This document shows, piece by piece, positions 10,670-22,229 of a stretch of DNA of 64,000 nt. Every line of letters starts with the position of its first letter. The first letter of the stretch is position 1. This stretch comes from Meandrina meandrites (Eukaryota; Cnidaria; Anthozoa; Scleractinia; Meandrinidae). A program made the position numbers and the translations under genes. The stretch is from the NCBI GenBank assembly GCA_963693305.1, contig OY855905.1, positions 32,582,750 through 32,646,749 of the forward strand. The letters are read 5' to 3'. The notes under the pieces were generated by a model that saw nothing but the letters and a program-made list of their open reading frames with translations, was not told the DNA's origin and did not search any database.

Positions 10670-13180
10670 ATGTAATACAATCGTCATCCTGAATTTGCTC
10701 GCGAGTACTGCAAACTAAAGCACCTACCAACATTTTTCTTATTAACTTTTACCTTTAACAAATGAACGTGATTTTTGGGCTCACGCTGTCTCTAGAGCGA
10801 ATACAACTTTCACACAGATTTCGACCCTGATATGCGAATTGCTGATATTTCTATCGGTCATAATATGCCGCACGGGACAAATGCCTTTTGACGCTCTTGA
10901 ATATCAAGAGTTCAAAGAGAGTTTCAATACAGCTGATAATTTTAGCTTTTAGCTTTTACGTATTTAATCTTGTCATGCGCATTTGAACATTTCATGTTTT
11001 TTGCGCATTATAAATGTTATTAATTATTATTATTGACTAGATAACGTAACGTTTCCTTGATATGTTAATTAAATTAGAAATATTAAAGTCATTTTACTTA
11101 CACTTAATAGCGTACGTTGTGTGTCCTGAGCTAGAGTAACAAACCATTGCTCATATATATGCTCGGTTTTTTTATAATAGTAATTTCTATAGATTTATGA
11201 AAAGGCAACTCCTTAAATTGAAAGACTTTACATGAAAAAGAATAATTGAATTTAAGCATTTGACTTACATTACTGAGCGTTCGTCAGTATTCTTATTGAC
11301 CTGTGCAACGACGTTTTAAGTTAGGATAAAATCGCTTCGACTTTGACTGCATTGGGCCAGCGTTTCCGTGCACTTGTGTTGACGTCGATGAACTGCTTTC
11401 TTCTCATTCAAGTCAACGCAAAATGCGTCGTTGCATTGTTTGCTTATCATTGGTCACGTGCAGGACTAATCAGGGACGCAGAACTTGAAACTTGCACTAT
11501 AACAACGATATCCTATGCAAAAGTTTGTAATAAAAAATTAACTTGCTTGGGTTTGCTATTCTTTTTGGCCCGGCATTTTTAGCTACGAGGCGCATAAACA
11601 GTGTTTGTCCTCGAGATACTGGTTTAGAGCTATTCCCACGAGACTTCTACGCTAGGAGCGATAAAACTTCAAGTTACAGGAACTAAAACTTGACATTTCT
11701 AAATATGCAAGTTCGCAAATTAGAAAAGGGAAGATGCTTCAATTATAGCTTCTTGACGGTGTACATGTTGTAGGCTAAATTGATTTTCCCGTTAAATCTG
11801 TTTCCAACCTAAGGTTAACACTTTCACAATGACATGAAATAATTAATTTGAATTCATTAAAAGGAAGTCCAATAAAAATTTAGGTTGAAACAGATTAGCC
11901 TAGGTTGGTAAAACAAGATTCTTAAATGCGACACACCTTTGTTAATGAAAGATGGCTGCAAGGGTTGTACCTTCTGCTCATCATAACAATACAGTTCTAT
12001 TTTGTCTTATATATTATTTGTTTGCGTGGAAAAGTAGTAGAGTAAATGTTATTGCAAATTGTTCTGCAAATGTCTTATTTCGGAGTTTTGTGCTAAACTG
12101 TGTATTGGAAAAAAAGTATGTATTAGGTCGTCTCAAATACTACATGAGGTAGTTTTCTTGAAGCGACCAAGGAATTTTCCACGAACATGAAATTGTTTTA
12201 TTTTGCGGTGAACGACAACAATTCTACAAATTCATGAGTATACACTTGACATACTTTAGGTACTCGAGAATAAAAGCATTTTAAATAGGCATGGTACAAT
12301 ATTGGTGCCAAATGCCGTCCGTTCAATACCAACGAGTTAAAACATCCGTTTTAACTCTGAAACTAAAGTGTAAGTGAGATATAAAGGAACGGAAACGTGC
12401 AAGCACAAAAAATATTATCTAAAAATAAGATACGCTGGTGCAACACCGAGGGCAGGTTAGGAGCTTTTAATTATTCGTTGGAAAAAAGTCAAAACTGATT
12501 AAAAGGACTTGGTTATTAATTAACCTAGCCACCACGGAGGTAATACAATAAGATAAATATTTGCATCATTAAATGGGAACTCGGAAAAATACCACCACGA
12601 AGGTATTTTGATTAATAGTGCTATCCATTTTGTATGGTTCATCTTGTAATTTCAAATCTCGATGGACATTGCATTGAAATTTTGGCCAATGTGTATGAAT
12701 TTTTCATAATTGATGTATATGCTTGCCTTGTGACAACGTGACCGTTCTTTAGCTCCAGAAATGGCCCACATCACGAAGTTGAAAATTTACGGAACATTAC
12801 AAAATACGTAAACTTCCGTAAAGCTGAAGATGCTTTACGGAGTTGTTCAGTAAAGATGCGTTGAGCTGCGTAAAGTTGCAAATGCCGTAAAGTTCCGTAA
12901 AGGTACCTTAAATCCAACATAAAGATGGCCTTTACGTCAGAATACGTAAATTGCCTTAAAGGAAGCTTAAAGGTCCTATTATAAATCGGCCGGGTGAACT
13001 TTGATCCTCTGTGAACTGCAAGACCCAATCAATTTGAATTGTTGGTTACGAAGATTTCGAAACTCCTGCGATATCCCGGCGATTTTATCGCCGCTAGTTT
13101 ACGCGCGTGCAAACTCACGGCCATTCCACGGCGACTTTATCCCCGCGATCTCATGCAACTTCGGCGCGACGAAAATAGGA
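10670..13180. other. Intergenic with scattered repeat relics
   Basis: No gene supported; the frames at 11343-11582 and 11952-12152 show no domain. Positions 12780-12990 contain many TTACG/CGTAAA words, probably a decayed repeat. The 3' end of a LINE lies at 10970-11037. Confidence 0.5.
10970..11037 (+). mobile_element. LINE 3'-end relic
   Basis: Carries the stem-loop halves GCGCATTTGA and TTTTGCGCATTATAAAT followed by a TTATTATTATT tail. The same arrangement ends the LINE at 34281-34355, so this is a very short 5'-truncated copy of that family. Confidence 0.6.
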
Positions 13181-13182
13181 AA

Positions 13183-13240
13183 GGATAGGATAGGATAGTA
13201 ACTTTATTTAAACACGGTAAATTAATCAGAAATACAATTA
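13183..13240 (-). mobile_element. Retroelement 3'-end relic with GGATA tail
   Basis: On the minus strand the sequence reads TTACCGTGTTTAAATAAAGT followed by a (TATCC)n tail. The same TTTACCGTGTTTAAATAAAGT end with a different tail, (ACCT)n, lies at 54914-54952. Both look like 3' ends of one non-LTR element or SINE family. The 5' extent is unknown. Confidence 0.55.
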
Positions 13241-13514
13241 TAAAATACTAATGATAATAAATGCAATACTAAAAACTAAGACAATACTAATTTATACTAA
13301 CATAACTCTGCTTTACATGAATGCTATAATGCTATATGAATGCAATTGCTATAACTCCGCGTTACATGAAATTGCCTGTGAATAAATTGCGCCACGAGTT
13401 TGATCTTTTACTTGGTCCATTTACTTGGTTCATATGTGAAACATTTCCTGCATACTGCTAGGATCTGCAGTGTCAATAGCATTCCTGTATGATGATAAAT
13501 AAAGAAAGATGGTA

Positions 13515-13684
13515 CATTTTAAGCTTGGTAATGAAATGTGAAAGATAATATAAACTACTCAAGCTGTTGTAAGCATTGGACGCAGAGGAAAAAATCTGAG
13601 TTCCCAATGGGAATCGAACCCATGACCTCCTACGCTCGCAATATGTTGAGTATTTCATCTTTTATATTTCATTACCAAGCTTAA
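13515..13684 (-). mobile_element. Fold-back insert with a tRNA-type B box
   Basis: Short arms AAGCTTGGTAATGAAA and TTTCATTACCAAGCTT bound a segment. On the minus strand it carries GGTTCGATTCC (13610-13620), a perfect RNA polymerase III B box, followed by a T-run. No A box or tRNA fold is visible, so this is a tRNA-derived SINE relic rather than a tRNA gene. Confidence 0.5.
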
Positions 13685-15564
13685 AGTGCACCTAACACCA
13701 AAAATGTTTTTTCGCTTAATGAAATTGCCGTGTTTTTGTGAGTATTTCTGCGCAAAAATTTTTTGATTTGGTTTAATCCTCGATTTTCTGTGCCCTGTTA
13801 AAGTACGCAAAAACGCCGCCATTTTGGTTCACTACCGAGTTTGAAGGGGTCTGGGTCTAGTGCGAGAGTGACGTCAAATCAAGAACACAAAATTAGCACG
13901 TCGCAGTAATTCTCCTGTTTCCTTCAGAAAGTACATGCATCCGATGGAAAAGAAATGCCCACTAAATGTCTTGTAGAGGGTTGTGACAGTTCTTGAAACT
14001 TACAAGAGGGAAAAACGCTTCATACGATACCATTCTGTGGAACTTAATCGTGAAAAAAGCAAATAAACGAGCGAAATTTGCTTGGCAAGCTATCGAAGTT
14101 TTCAGAGTGCCCGAGTGATGCCGCATTATGTGATTACTCCGGAAACTCGCAGGCAGTGCTATTATTATAGCCGAGTTTTACAAAAAGCCGATGAAGCTGT
14201 ATGATGGTATGTAAATGTCGAAAAGAAACTTGTATCTTAAGCAACGTGATCGGAACGAGACAACACGGATTATGATGTCTTCAAATAATCCTTTGGCGAT
14301 CGCCGCGTGTAGCTTTGACTCACTTCAAATGCTGAGATGTTTATCGATTAATCGAGTCAAGTCCGAGGCATTGTACCCTTATACAATTAACGTTTAGGAA
14401 ACAGTGAATAAATAGCCACATTCGAAGCGGATTTAATGGCTTAATGTATTGGAAACAATTATTATTATATAGCCAGCGAAGGTCGCTGAAGTAGCCCGCT
14501 TTATGCATACAACACACAAGCGACTGTCATGCATAAAACTAATCACTGACTAATAATTTTCTCTCGCGTAGTATTTCGGCTGGGATATCTAACCAGTAAT
14601 GAAAGCTAAGTCAGTGTAAGTGTTTGACATAAAAAAGCTAAGTGTTTGACATAAAAAAGTGAGAGAAGAGTTATAGTCTGCGAGTATTTCGAGTCCCGCA
14701 ATTAGTATAACCGGAACAACTCATGCACAACATGACACAAGCGCTCAGTTTCAAAACATTCGGATCGCTGTATAAACGCCACTTACTTATGTGTAAGAAC
14801 ACAAAAGAGAATCACTTGGCGATTTTTCCTATAAATTAACTTGATTTAGTGCAGCAATTATTTAAAATAGTGAATTCAAGCATTTATCATAGCGAAAGTG
14901 TAGCAAAGCCGCATGACATCAGCCGCTCGGATTATTTGTAGTCCACGCACTGTCTCTGATTTCAGGTCGATAGAAGAATTATTCACCGCGTGCCCATAAA
15001 ACATCTCGGAACAGCAAAACCACTGTCTAGACTTTAGTGATTTGACTCAGCCTCGAATCTTATTTAGTAGATTCAGCTGTAGCTTTGAAAACATGGCCAT
15101 TGATAAACAGATATAATGCTGCGATGCGATAAACGCAAATGCATTCTGTCCGGCTTCTATCGCTGTGCTTTCGCGGCAGAAATAAAATTAATTTCCTAGT
15201 TCTCCCGGTCAAAGCTCATCTAAAAATCAGATGAAGAGAAAGACATTGTCAGTTTCAATAGAACGGAGGTGACTGCGGTGCCCAAAGCATAAAAATTGCG
15301 TTGCAGAAAGTCTCAGAAGACTCAGAATGCCAAGATATAAAAGCAGTATTGATAAGGGCTCACCGAGCATCGTTCTTGATTTGACGTCACAAGCGTACTC
15401 TACCCAGACTTCCGTTAGGGCGGTCGCGAACCACACAAAACCTGACTTCGGCAGGGCATAGAAAATCGAGAATTTAACCAAATCGAAAAATTTCTGCGGC
15501 AAAAAACTCGACTAAGTGCGATAATTTTTTTTAGCGAAAAAAACATTTTGGTGTTAGGTGCACT
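13685..15564. mobile_element. Kolobok-like DNA transposon, 1.88 kb, TTAA target
   Basis: The ends AGTGCACCTAACACCAAAAA and its complement are flanked on both sides by TTAA (13681-13684 and 15565-15568). The terminal inverted repeats run about 220 bp (13685-13905 and 15344-15564) with obvious but imperfect identity, both containing GTGACGTCAAATCAAGAAC. Kolobok elements use TTAA targets and encode THAP domains; a THAP-like start is visible inside (13955). PiggyBac also uses TTAA but has no THAP. No intact transposase is present, so it is non-autonomous. Confidence 0.7.
13955..14215 (+). pseudogene. THAP-type zinc finger relic
   Basis: From the ATG at 13955 the frame reads MPTKCLVEGCDSS and then hits TGA. 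The following sequence in shifted frames continues with a Lys/Arg-rich, Trp-containing stretch. C-x4-C directly after an N-terminal MP is the start of the C2CH THAP DNA-binding domain. Location inside a TTAA element supports an origin from a Kolobok-type transposase. Several stops show it is dead. The assignment rests on a short motif. Confidence 0.45.
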
Positions 15565-15649
15565 TTAACGTTGTAACCATCTTTCTTTATTCATCATCAC
15601 ACAGGGCGCTATCGACACTGCCGATCCTAGCAGTATGCAGGATGTCACG

Positions 15650-16095
15650 TCATCTATGAACCTAAAATTTTAAACTACAGATATCCTGCATTAATTTCTG
15701 TCACAAATGCGAAAAATACTTTTTACTGATGATCAAAACTCGCAAGAATTATAGACATCTTAACTTTGAGTGTAGCATAGAAATATCGGCAATAACCTGA
15801 CATTATAAGCTAAGTAACGCTTTACATATTCTCAAAAATGAACATTTACTCCCATTTAATTATTACTGTACGCACGAAAGTAAGGTCTGCATGAGCAAGG
15901 ACTTGCAGCAAGGTAAATTCAGCTCTGTTAGCTGGTCGGTTTTCTTCAGCGATTTGAATATAATTTGCGAATTTAAGTTTTCATAAGTTCATTTGTCGTT
16001 TATGATGACCGACTGCTCTCAGTAATTCGAATCAAGTAAGTGATTGAGGTACCTGATGGGTTAGTTATTGTCGTTCAATTATGGCAAGGTTCACA
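15650..16095. other. Intergenic, no gene seen
   Basis: No feature recognised. Confidence 0.5.
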
Positions 16096-16098
16096 ATA

Positions 16099-16526
16099 CA
16101 CTCTTTTTTTTTTATAAGAATGTTGTTTTTCCGGCCCAGGCTAAATATTCTTAATTTTCTGCCGATTTTAGGCTGAAAATATTCTTGTGAATATTCTTAG
16201 ATTATGACTTATGATATCTCCGTTTTAGAATATATTGGGGTATCAATTACCTGAAAATCATACACATGTATTACATGTACCGTTCATCAAACTGTCGTTA
16301 GTATCGAACATTTGGCCAGTGCAGGTTTTTATCGTTTTACTGGCTAGTTTTGCCGTTTAGAGAAAGGAAAAACAAATAATTGTTTTGTATTTACAGATTT
16401 TCAACACACAAAATTATATTCTTTTCAAAATCTCAACCTCCGGTTTATTCTTAAAATATTCTTTAAAGTTCGCAAATTTCAGCCTCGATATTCTTATAAA
16501 ATATATTCTTATAAAAAAAAGGAGTG
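16099..16526. mobile_element. TA-flanked MITE (mariner-like ends)
   Basis: A 428-bp element. The ends read CACTCTTTTTTTTTATAAGA and TCTTATAAAAAAAAGGAGTG, flanked by TA dinucleotides (16097-16098, 16527-16528). The interior is full of ATATTCTTA words in both orientations. TA targets suggest mobilisation by a Tc1/mariner-type transposase. Confidence 0.65.
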
Positions 16527-16529
16527 TAG

Positions 16530-16770
16530 CACAAGCACAAGAGCAAGTATACTGAACAAATTGAACATAAGCGCTTAAAAATAACGAACAAATTCAATCT
16601 TCTTAAGGTGGCTCAAAACAGTTTCCTACATTTATCAGCACCTCGACTTTGACGGATCGATACAACTAAGTTTCTTTTTCAGTTGATGCAACAATTATGG
16701 CATCGACCAGATGCCCAATCAATATCACTGGTGAACAAGTTATGATTATTTTATTGACATTACAAGTTAC
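16530..16770. other. Intergenic spacer, no gene seen
   Basis: No feature recognised between the TA-flanked MITE and the start of copy B of the tRNA-Ser duplication. Confidence 0.5.
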
Positions 16771-17371
16771 CATAGCAATGGCATAACCTGTTAAAAACAC
16801 CCTTAACTTTTAGTTTCAAGTCACCTTAAATTTACAAAAATCTAAGGTGGCTCTGTATCCCATGTGCAGAATAGTTTTTCACTTGGCCAAAAGTTGCATC
16901 TTGTCTTGCTGATCAAAATTTAATAATAAAAATTAGGGGTCACCGAGCTAGTTTTTGAGTTGTAAACAGTTAAAGCCAAAATAAATTAAGGGTAACCTAT
17001 TGTGTAATAAAAATGATAACAGCATGTTTAACAATCATGCGGTATTTGTTTGACACCATGATTGTAGCACCTACTAATAAAGAGTGGTTATAATGACCCA
17101 TCAAAAGTCTTGGAAAGTGCTGGAAACTGTCGCCAGCCACCTTAATATGCTGCCTTCACAAGAAATATGCACAAGAAACACAAACGATTTTGTTTTCTTG
17201 TTATATGCTTATGCTTATATGACGTGGGGAGAGCATAAGAAGAATATATTTGTTCGTCTGAATACTTTTATGGTTATGCTTGTGCTTATGCCCAGTAAAA
17301 AAAAATCGTTAGATTTTCCCCCCAAATTCTTTATCTTTGTATTGATTTTTTTTTTCCAAAACAAAAGTTGT

Positions 17372-17448
17372 TGCTGTGAGCAGGATTCGAACCTGCGCGG
17401 GAAACCCCATTGGATTTCAAGTCTAAAGCCTTAACCACTCGGCCATCT
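17372..17448 (-). pseudogene. Decayed tRNA-Ser (TGA)
   Basis: Equivalent of the intact gene at 1547-1628. The B box and anticodon TGA are still readable. The variable arm has lost a base, the D/anticodon region has substitutions (GGCTTTAGACTTGAAA), and the 5' acceptor strand is truncated (GGCCATCTGATG instead of GGCCATCGCAGC). It cannot form an acceptor stem. Confidence 0.85.
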
Positions 17449-17525
17449 GATGTTGGACAGCGAGACCTTTTTCCGGAGGCAAAAAATAACGCCGGTTATA
17501 TTTGCATCTGGTGCATAAGCTTTAA

Positions 17526-17893
17526 CGGACATTTTTTGGCTTTTTTAGTAAAACGGCACCAAAATTACGACTAAGTACTTTCAACCATGCAGGAAATGCT
17601 CCTAGAACGTAAAGGAAGGTTATCTAGCAAATTGTTTAAAGAAGAGGATGACCGATATAGTTTTCGTTAATTTTTCAAAACCACAAGGACGGAGCTTGAA
17701 AAAGTCAGGCTGACTTTTTCAAGTTGAGATCAAAAGCTCCTGATGGTATCACAGTGATATCACTCTATATCTAGCTTCACTACACTGGTATAGTAATTTT
17801 AAGAAAACTTGACCACTGTTAATAGGTTTCCAATGGTGTAAACATGTTTTTGGGCTGTTGAATTTTTTAAGTTATGCTCGTGACGGTGTCCCT
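17526..17893. mobile_element. 368-bp TTAA-flanked insertion
   Basis: Flanked by TTAA at 17522-17525 and 17894-17897. Copy A has the empty site with a single TTAA at 1732-1735. The ends are related but weak (CGGACATTTTTTGGC against AGGGACACCGTCACG). It is a non-autonomous element of a TTAA-specific family. No coding capacity. Confidence 0.75.
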
Positions 17894-18313
17894 TTAATAA
17901 TCTGCAATAAATATACTCTGCATTGCATTGCTGATAGGACGTGATTGGTTTTTCAGGCACGTGATTACTAATAATATGAATGGCAAAATTTGTTTCCCTT
18001 ATGGACTACGACAAACTCGTTTAGCAATGCATAATAATTATAGGGTAGCAATGTCAGCTATAAAGTGTAGCAATGTCAGCTATAAGTTTTAAGGATAAGT
18101 CAGTGACCCACTATTAGGCAAACTCGAAATCTGATTGGCTACGCAAGGGCCGTCTCCGTTATTCCCGATAGTTTTTTCTATAAAATGCGTAGTTAAAGAA
18201 CAGTTGAAAGCGTTTTGAATTTCAGATTTTTTTAAATTCAAATAACACCACACAGTAAAACAGTTTGTGTCCTGAAAAGGTGGACTTTTTTTTAAAAAAA
18301 TTCCAAAATGGAC

Positions 18314-18395
18314 CGCTGCGAGCAGGACTCGAACCTGCGCGGGGATACCCCATTGGATTTCGAGTCCAACGCCTTAACCACTCGGCCATCGCAGC
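18314..18395 (-). tRNA. tRNA-Ser (anticodon CGA)
   Basis: An intact 82-nt serine tRNA on the minus strand with loop CTCGAAA. It differs from the copy A gene at 3551 by a few bases, including the T-loop (GGTTCGAGTCC) and the variable arm. A T-run lies just downstream on the minus strand. This copy has no LINE beside it. Confidence 0.92.
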
Positions 18396-19232
18396 TGCTG
18401 TTTGGACGTAATTAGAAAAAAAACGTTTAAAAATCTAAGCAACATTTCCTACCTTAGTAATGTAAATATTAATCAGTTCATCAAGAATAGACAAGGCGAC
18501 TTGAAAAGCCTCGCAAACCCTTCAATATTAATTTACTGTATGTGAAGCGGAATGAACGAACATTCGACCGATCACCTTATCCGGTGTTTATTTGCTGATA
18601 AATTGTTGCGCTGTGCCTAGTTTTCAAGAAAATAACACACTTATGAAAACCTAGGCATAGTGGCTTGTCAATAATCCTCGGCGGATCAGCAACAACGCTT
18701 TCATCGCTATATTTTACAATAAATTAACGATTCTTAATACCAATAAAAGAAGATAATATCGTAGTATTCTTTAACGTGTCTTTTCACCCTTTTAATATTT
18801 TCATTTGCAATTGATCAGCATATGTGGTGACTTAACAATGCTTACTTAACAACCGTTGCTATGCTGTTAAGTATCTGATGGAGAACAACAAATTACAAGA
18901 ACGCACACCTGATGTTTGGTTAAAAGCTTACAGGGAATCAAATGTTTAGTTGGGTAAAACACTACTTTTAAGGTTTAACCCAGCCTGAACATTTAAATAT
19001 TGCTAGAGGAGGTTTGTAAGCCGGGAAACTAGAGTAGAGAGACACTCAAGGCCAGTCAAGAGTTATCCTATGTGCCGCGCGCGACTAAACAATCTGCCAT
19101 TCCTTGGAGTTTAAAAAACGACTTTTTTTACTTCACGGATTTCAAACTCCAACAAGCCGTTGTCATAATTGATAAGGCAAAACCTTTGTACAGAGAGGAT
19201 TTTGACGTAAATATATTATTTATTAAGAAGAG

Positions 19233-20294
19233 TACACACGGAGGCCGTGCAACAGGGGCAGAACCACAACATGAACACACCAAAGAATGAAAGTGGGGCA
19301 CCTTTGGTATCGATCTCATTTGTGCCAAAAGGACATGTTTTGCACAAGCTGTGATTTTTGTTCCTGCTAGGTGTCGTTGTGCCGTGTCTGTGACCTTTAT
19401 ACCCAAATTTGCACCAAGCACTGAAAAAAGCACCAGTTATATTATTTCCATCTTAGTAATTCTATCATTCTTAGTACGGTGTTAATTGTACCATACAATG
19501 TAGCTAAAAAAATTAAAATAAGTAGAAGATGGGATGTTTCCGGAGCAGTGTACTCAAACCTGACAGCAGGTTAAATGAAATAAAAATAACGGCATATAGG
19601 ATAATTGAACTTAAGGTCGCATTCATCAACAGCTGCGATAGCTGAGTGGTTAGACTTGAAATCGAATAGGGTTCTTCCCGTGCAGGCGCGAATCTTTCTC
19701 CTTTCTTTGCAGTATATATCAGCTTTTGTCCGTTTTTGTAACAAAAGTATTCGTAGCAATATATAAATAAAGAATTATGGAGAGAAGTGTAAAGGATGGG
19801 TTTTACTTGGCATACGCACATAAGTGCACACAAGCGAGCACACTCATTCTTACTATGCTATTACGCTGTTCTGATTTTACATAAGCATAAGAATTAACAC
19901 AAGTAAACACAATGGTTTGTTCGTGTGTCACGTGCTTCACTGTGACATTACCAATTAGAGGCCAGTCAAAGTAAAACCGGGCTTGGGGTTAAATTGGATC
20001 GTGTACAACCAAACATTACCGCATTTTTGCAATCGAAACGTTGACAATTCATTTGGGCTGTACCTCTTATACCTGTGGGTACTGAAGACCGCTGAATCCG
20101 TTGGACCTTCCAGAACTGGCTACCCCACCTTTCTGAGCAACGTCTCTGAGAGCTCGAGTAGACCTCAACTTGAATTCCTCATTATCCTCGAGAATTTAAG
20201 AAAAGTTCCTCTTTATTTTCTTTTTTGCTCAAATTAATAATTACGAGTTTACTTTTTACTGACCATAACGTCTATCACAACTCACGAGATTCGC
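19233..20294. mobile_element. 1-kb insertion in copy B
   Basis: Relative to copy A (4473 region, where the flanks are continuous) copy B gains about 1.06 kb. The insert contains a degenerate tRNA-Ser (19632) and, at 19972-20206, the left arm of a 235-bp inverted repeat whose right arm is 21030-21265. No open frame looks real. The origin is unclear; it may be a composite of repeats rather than one transposon. Confidence 0.6.
19632..19703 (+). pseudogene. Degenerate tRNA-Ser
   Basis: GCTGCGATAGCTGAGTGGTT begins like the serine tRNAs and the TTGAAAT anticodon segment remains. About 8 bases of the D/anticodon region are missing and the B box is damaged (CAGGCGCGAATC). Dead copy. Confidence 0.75.
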
Positions 20295-21265
20295 TGTTGA
20301 AGAGATGACGTCACTGCGCTCGATCCAGTCTCCGTAATTCGTACGTCAAAATAATACGGCGGAGGAAGGCAGTTGATTTAACTTGTTGTACTTAGTTTAT
20401 GCTTGGCTTAATTAACATACATACATCGAAACAAATTTGGCCAAACAAATATTCCAAACGAAATTTGGATCGAACTGGCAAAATTGAGTTGAAAATGAAA
20501 CTTTTTTGACTTGCTTCAAATTTATGATAATTTTATAACAATGGAATATTTGATAGCATAGCAACGGTTGTTAAGCAAGTGAAACTCTAGAAATTTGCAT
20601 AAAAGCGTTAAATCTTATGGTCGTGAAAGTCTAGTACCGTATGGGCCGAATAATTGGTTTATGAATGATTTTAGATTTTTTGGATGGCGGAGGACTGTTA
20701 TCGGTGAACGATCGACAAGCTGGCGACGTATCTGAATATTCTATACTTTGTAAAGGTGACCACAAGTGTATGCAATGTGTACAAATACTGAAAGCGTCTG
20801 AAAGTATACATTTTTTAGAACTTAGCTCTTTCATCAGCTGCGATGGCCGAGTGGTTAAGGCGTTGGACTTGAAATCCAATGGGGTCTCCCCGCGCAGGTT
20901 CGAATCCTGCTCGCAGCGTAAGATTTTTAATTTTCTTTTTTAGCGAGGACAGTTTGTTGTAATCCAAATAACATAGACGATGGGTTGAATAAATGCGATA
21001 ATCAGTTAGGGATGCCACATGTGATATTTATTTTTTTCTTAAATTCTCGAGGATAATGAGGAATTCAAGTTGAGGTCTACTCGAGCTCTCAGAGACGTTG
21101 CTCAGAAAGGTGGGGTAGCCAGTTCTGGAAGGTCCAACGGCTCCAGCGGTCTTCAGTACCCACAGGTATAAGAGATACAGCCCAAATGAATTGTCAACGT
21201 TTCGATTGCAGAAATGCGGTAATGTTTGGTTGTACACGATCCAATTTAACCCCAAGCCCGGTTTT
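19972..21265. repeat. 235-bp inverted repeat flanking a tRNA-Ser gene
   Basis: Arms 19972-20206 and 21030-21265 are near-identical reverse complements with ends GTAAAACCGGGCTTGG. They enclose 20207-21029, including intact tRNA-Ser(TGA). The matching open frames seen on both arms are the same repeat read twice. In copy A only part of the right arm exists (5190-5300) before the microsatellite. Confidence 0.8.
20837..20918 (+). tRNA. tRNA-Ser (anticodon TGA)
   Basis: An intact 82-nt tRNA, same sequence as 5010-5091 by eye, with TGA anticodon, long variable arm and B box GGTTCGAATCC. AGATTTTTAATTTT downstream supplies a T-run terminator. Confidence 0.94.
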
Positions 21266-21269
21266 ACGG

Positions 21270-21634
21270 TATGTTATCCATAGCTACACTCCTACTTATC
21301 TCTTTTGAAGGGTGCTTTCTTATTTGCATAACTCTTTCTTCTCAATCTTCCTTCAAACACAGAATCAACAAAGTTTTATACGGGAAGGCTAAACCCTTAC
21401 CTTTTCATATACCATTTTTGACAATGAAAATTTTACCTCTTTCTCATACTTACGGTAAGAATTGAGTATTCCTTTTCTACATTTTTTTCTTGAATATAAC
21501 CCCTTAAAATACTTAGATGAATCAACCGTGCCGCGTAAGGTGCGTCTACTCGAAAATGTTTTAAAAGCTCGTGAAATCCCTAGCCTTTCACCGCCTTTTA
21601 TATTCCTGCAGCCTGGAAAAGGCACCACTTTCGG
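21270..21634. other. Intergenic, no gene seen
   Basis: Short open frames on both strands without domains; nothing recognised. Confidence 0.45.
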
Positions 21635-22227
21635 GGGGTCGCCCACTACCTCTCGGAACGAGTTACATCATTGGTTCTTAAAACAATGGAGAACAGGTCA
21701 TAACAATGCCCCTAGCCCTGAATAACAATAGAGGTAGTGTTTACAGCGGGCGAATGAAAATAGAGGTTCCAGAGAGGTAGTGTCTTACTGAACCAAAGAC
21801 GTGGCAAAAGGGAACATGTTTTCGGTCAGCTGAGGAACAAAAACGACGGCTAAGGATGACAAGAAAGGAAATATCATTTCCTTCCCCCTGAGGAAACATG
21901 AAACTGAGCCAAGAACATTTATTGCAAAATAACTCTTGTTGGCCCTTTAGAAGACAAGCTCTGCTATTTGGAATACTTTGGCCAATAAATTTTGCCCTTT
22001 TCCATAGTACAAATCTTGAAATAAATAGGGTACTCCCTGTGGTGACTATAGAGAGAGGCTCCGCCCGAAAGCAGTAAGACACTACCTCTCTGGAACCTCT
22101 ATTTTCATTCGCCCGCTGTAAACACTACCTCTATTGTTATTCAGGGCTAGGGGCATTGTTATGACCTGTTCTCCATTGTTTTAAGAACCAATGATGTAAC
22201 TCGTTCCGAGAGGTAGTGGGCGACCCC
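21635..22227. mobile_element. Element with perfect 156-bp inverted repeats
   Basis: Arms 21635-21790 and 22072-22227 are identical reverse complements over all 156 bases, separated by 281 bp. The ends read GGGGTCGCCCACTACCTCTC. The word GAGGTAGTG occurs three times per arm. The spacer has no recognisable gene. Target duplications are unclear. Perfect arms imply very recent formation or gene conversion. Confidence 0.8.
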
Positions 22228-22229
22228 TT

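Larger units (their letters stand above)
13447..15645. repeat. Outer inverted repeat around the Kolobok-like element
   Basis: Arms about 13447-13511 and 15586-15645 match as imperfect reverse complements (for example TGCATACTGCTAGGATC against GATCCTAGCAGTATGCA). They enclose the TTAA element and, on the left, an extra fold-back insert at 13515-13684. They may be the ends of an older element into which the inner one jumped. Confidence 0.65.
16770..21130. repeat. tRNA-Ser segmental duplication, copy B
   Basis: Partner of 940-5290. It lacks the LINE but has gained the TTAA element 17526-17893 and an insertion at about 19233-20294. The first tRNA has decayed (17372), while the CGA and second TGA genes are intact. 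Confidence 0.85.

Noticed and set aside
4310..19290. Frame 4310-4495, repeated at 19072-19290
   Set aside because: Starts with GTG only; similarity reflects the segmental duplication, and the C-terminal ends differ.
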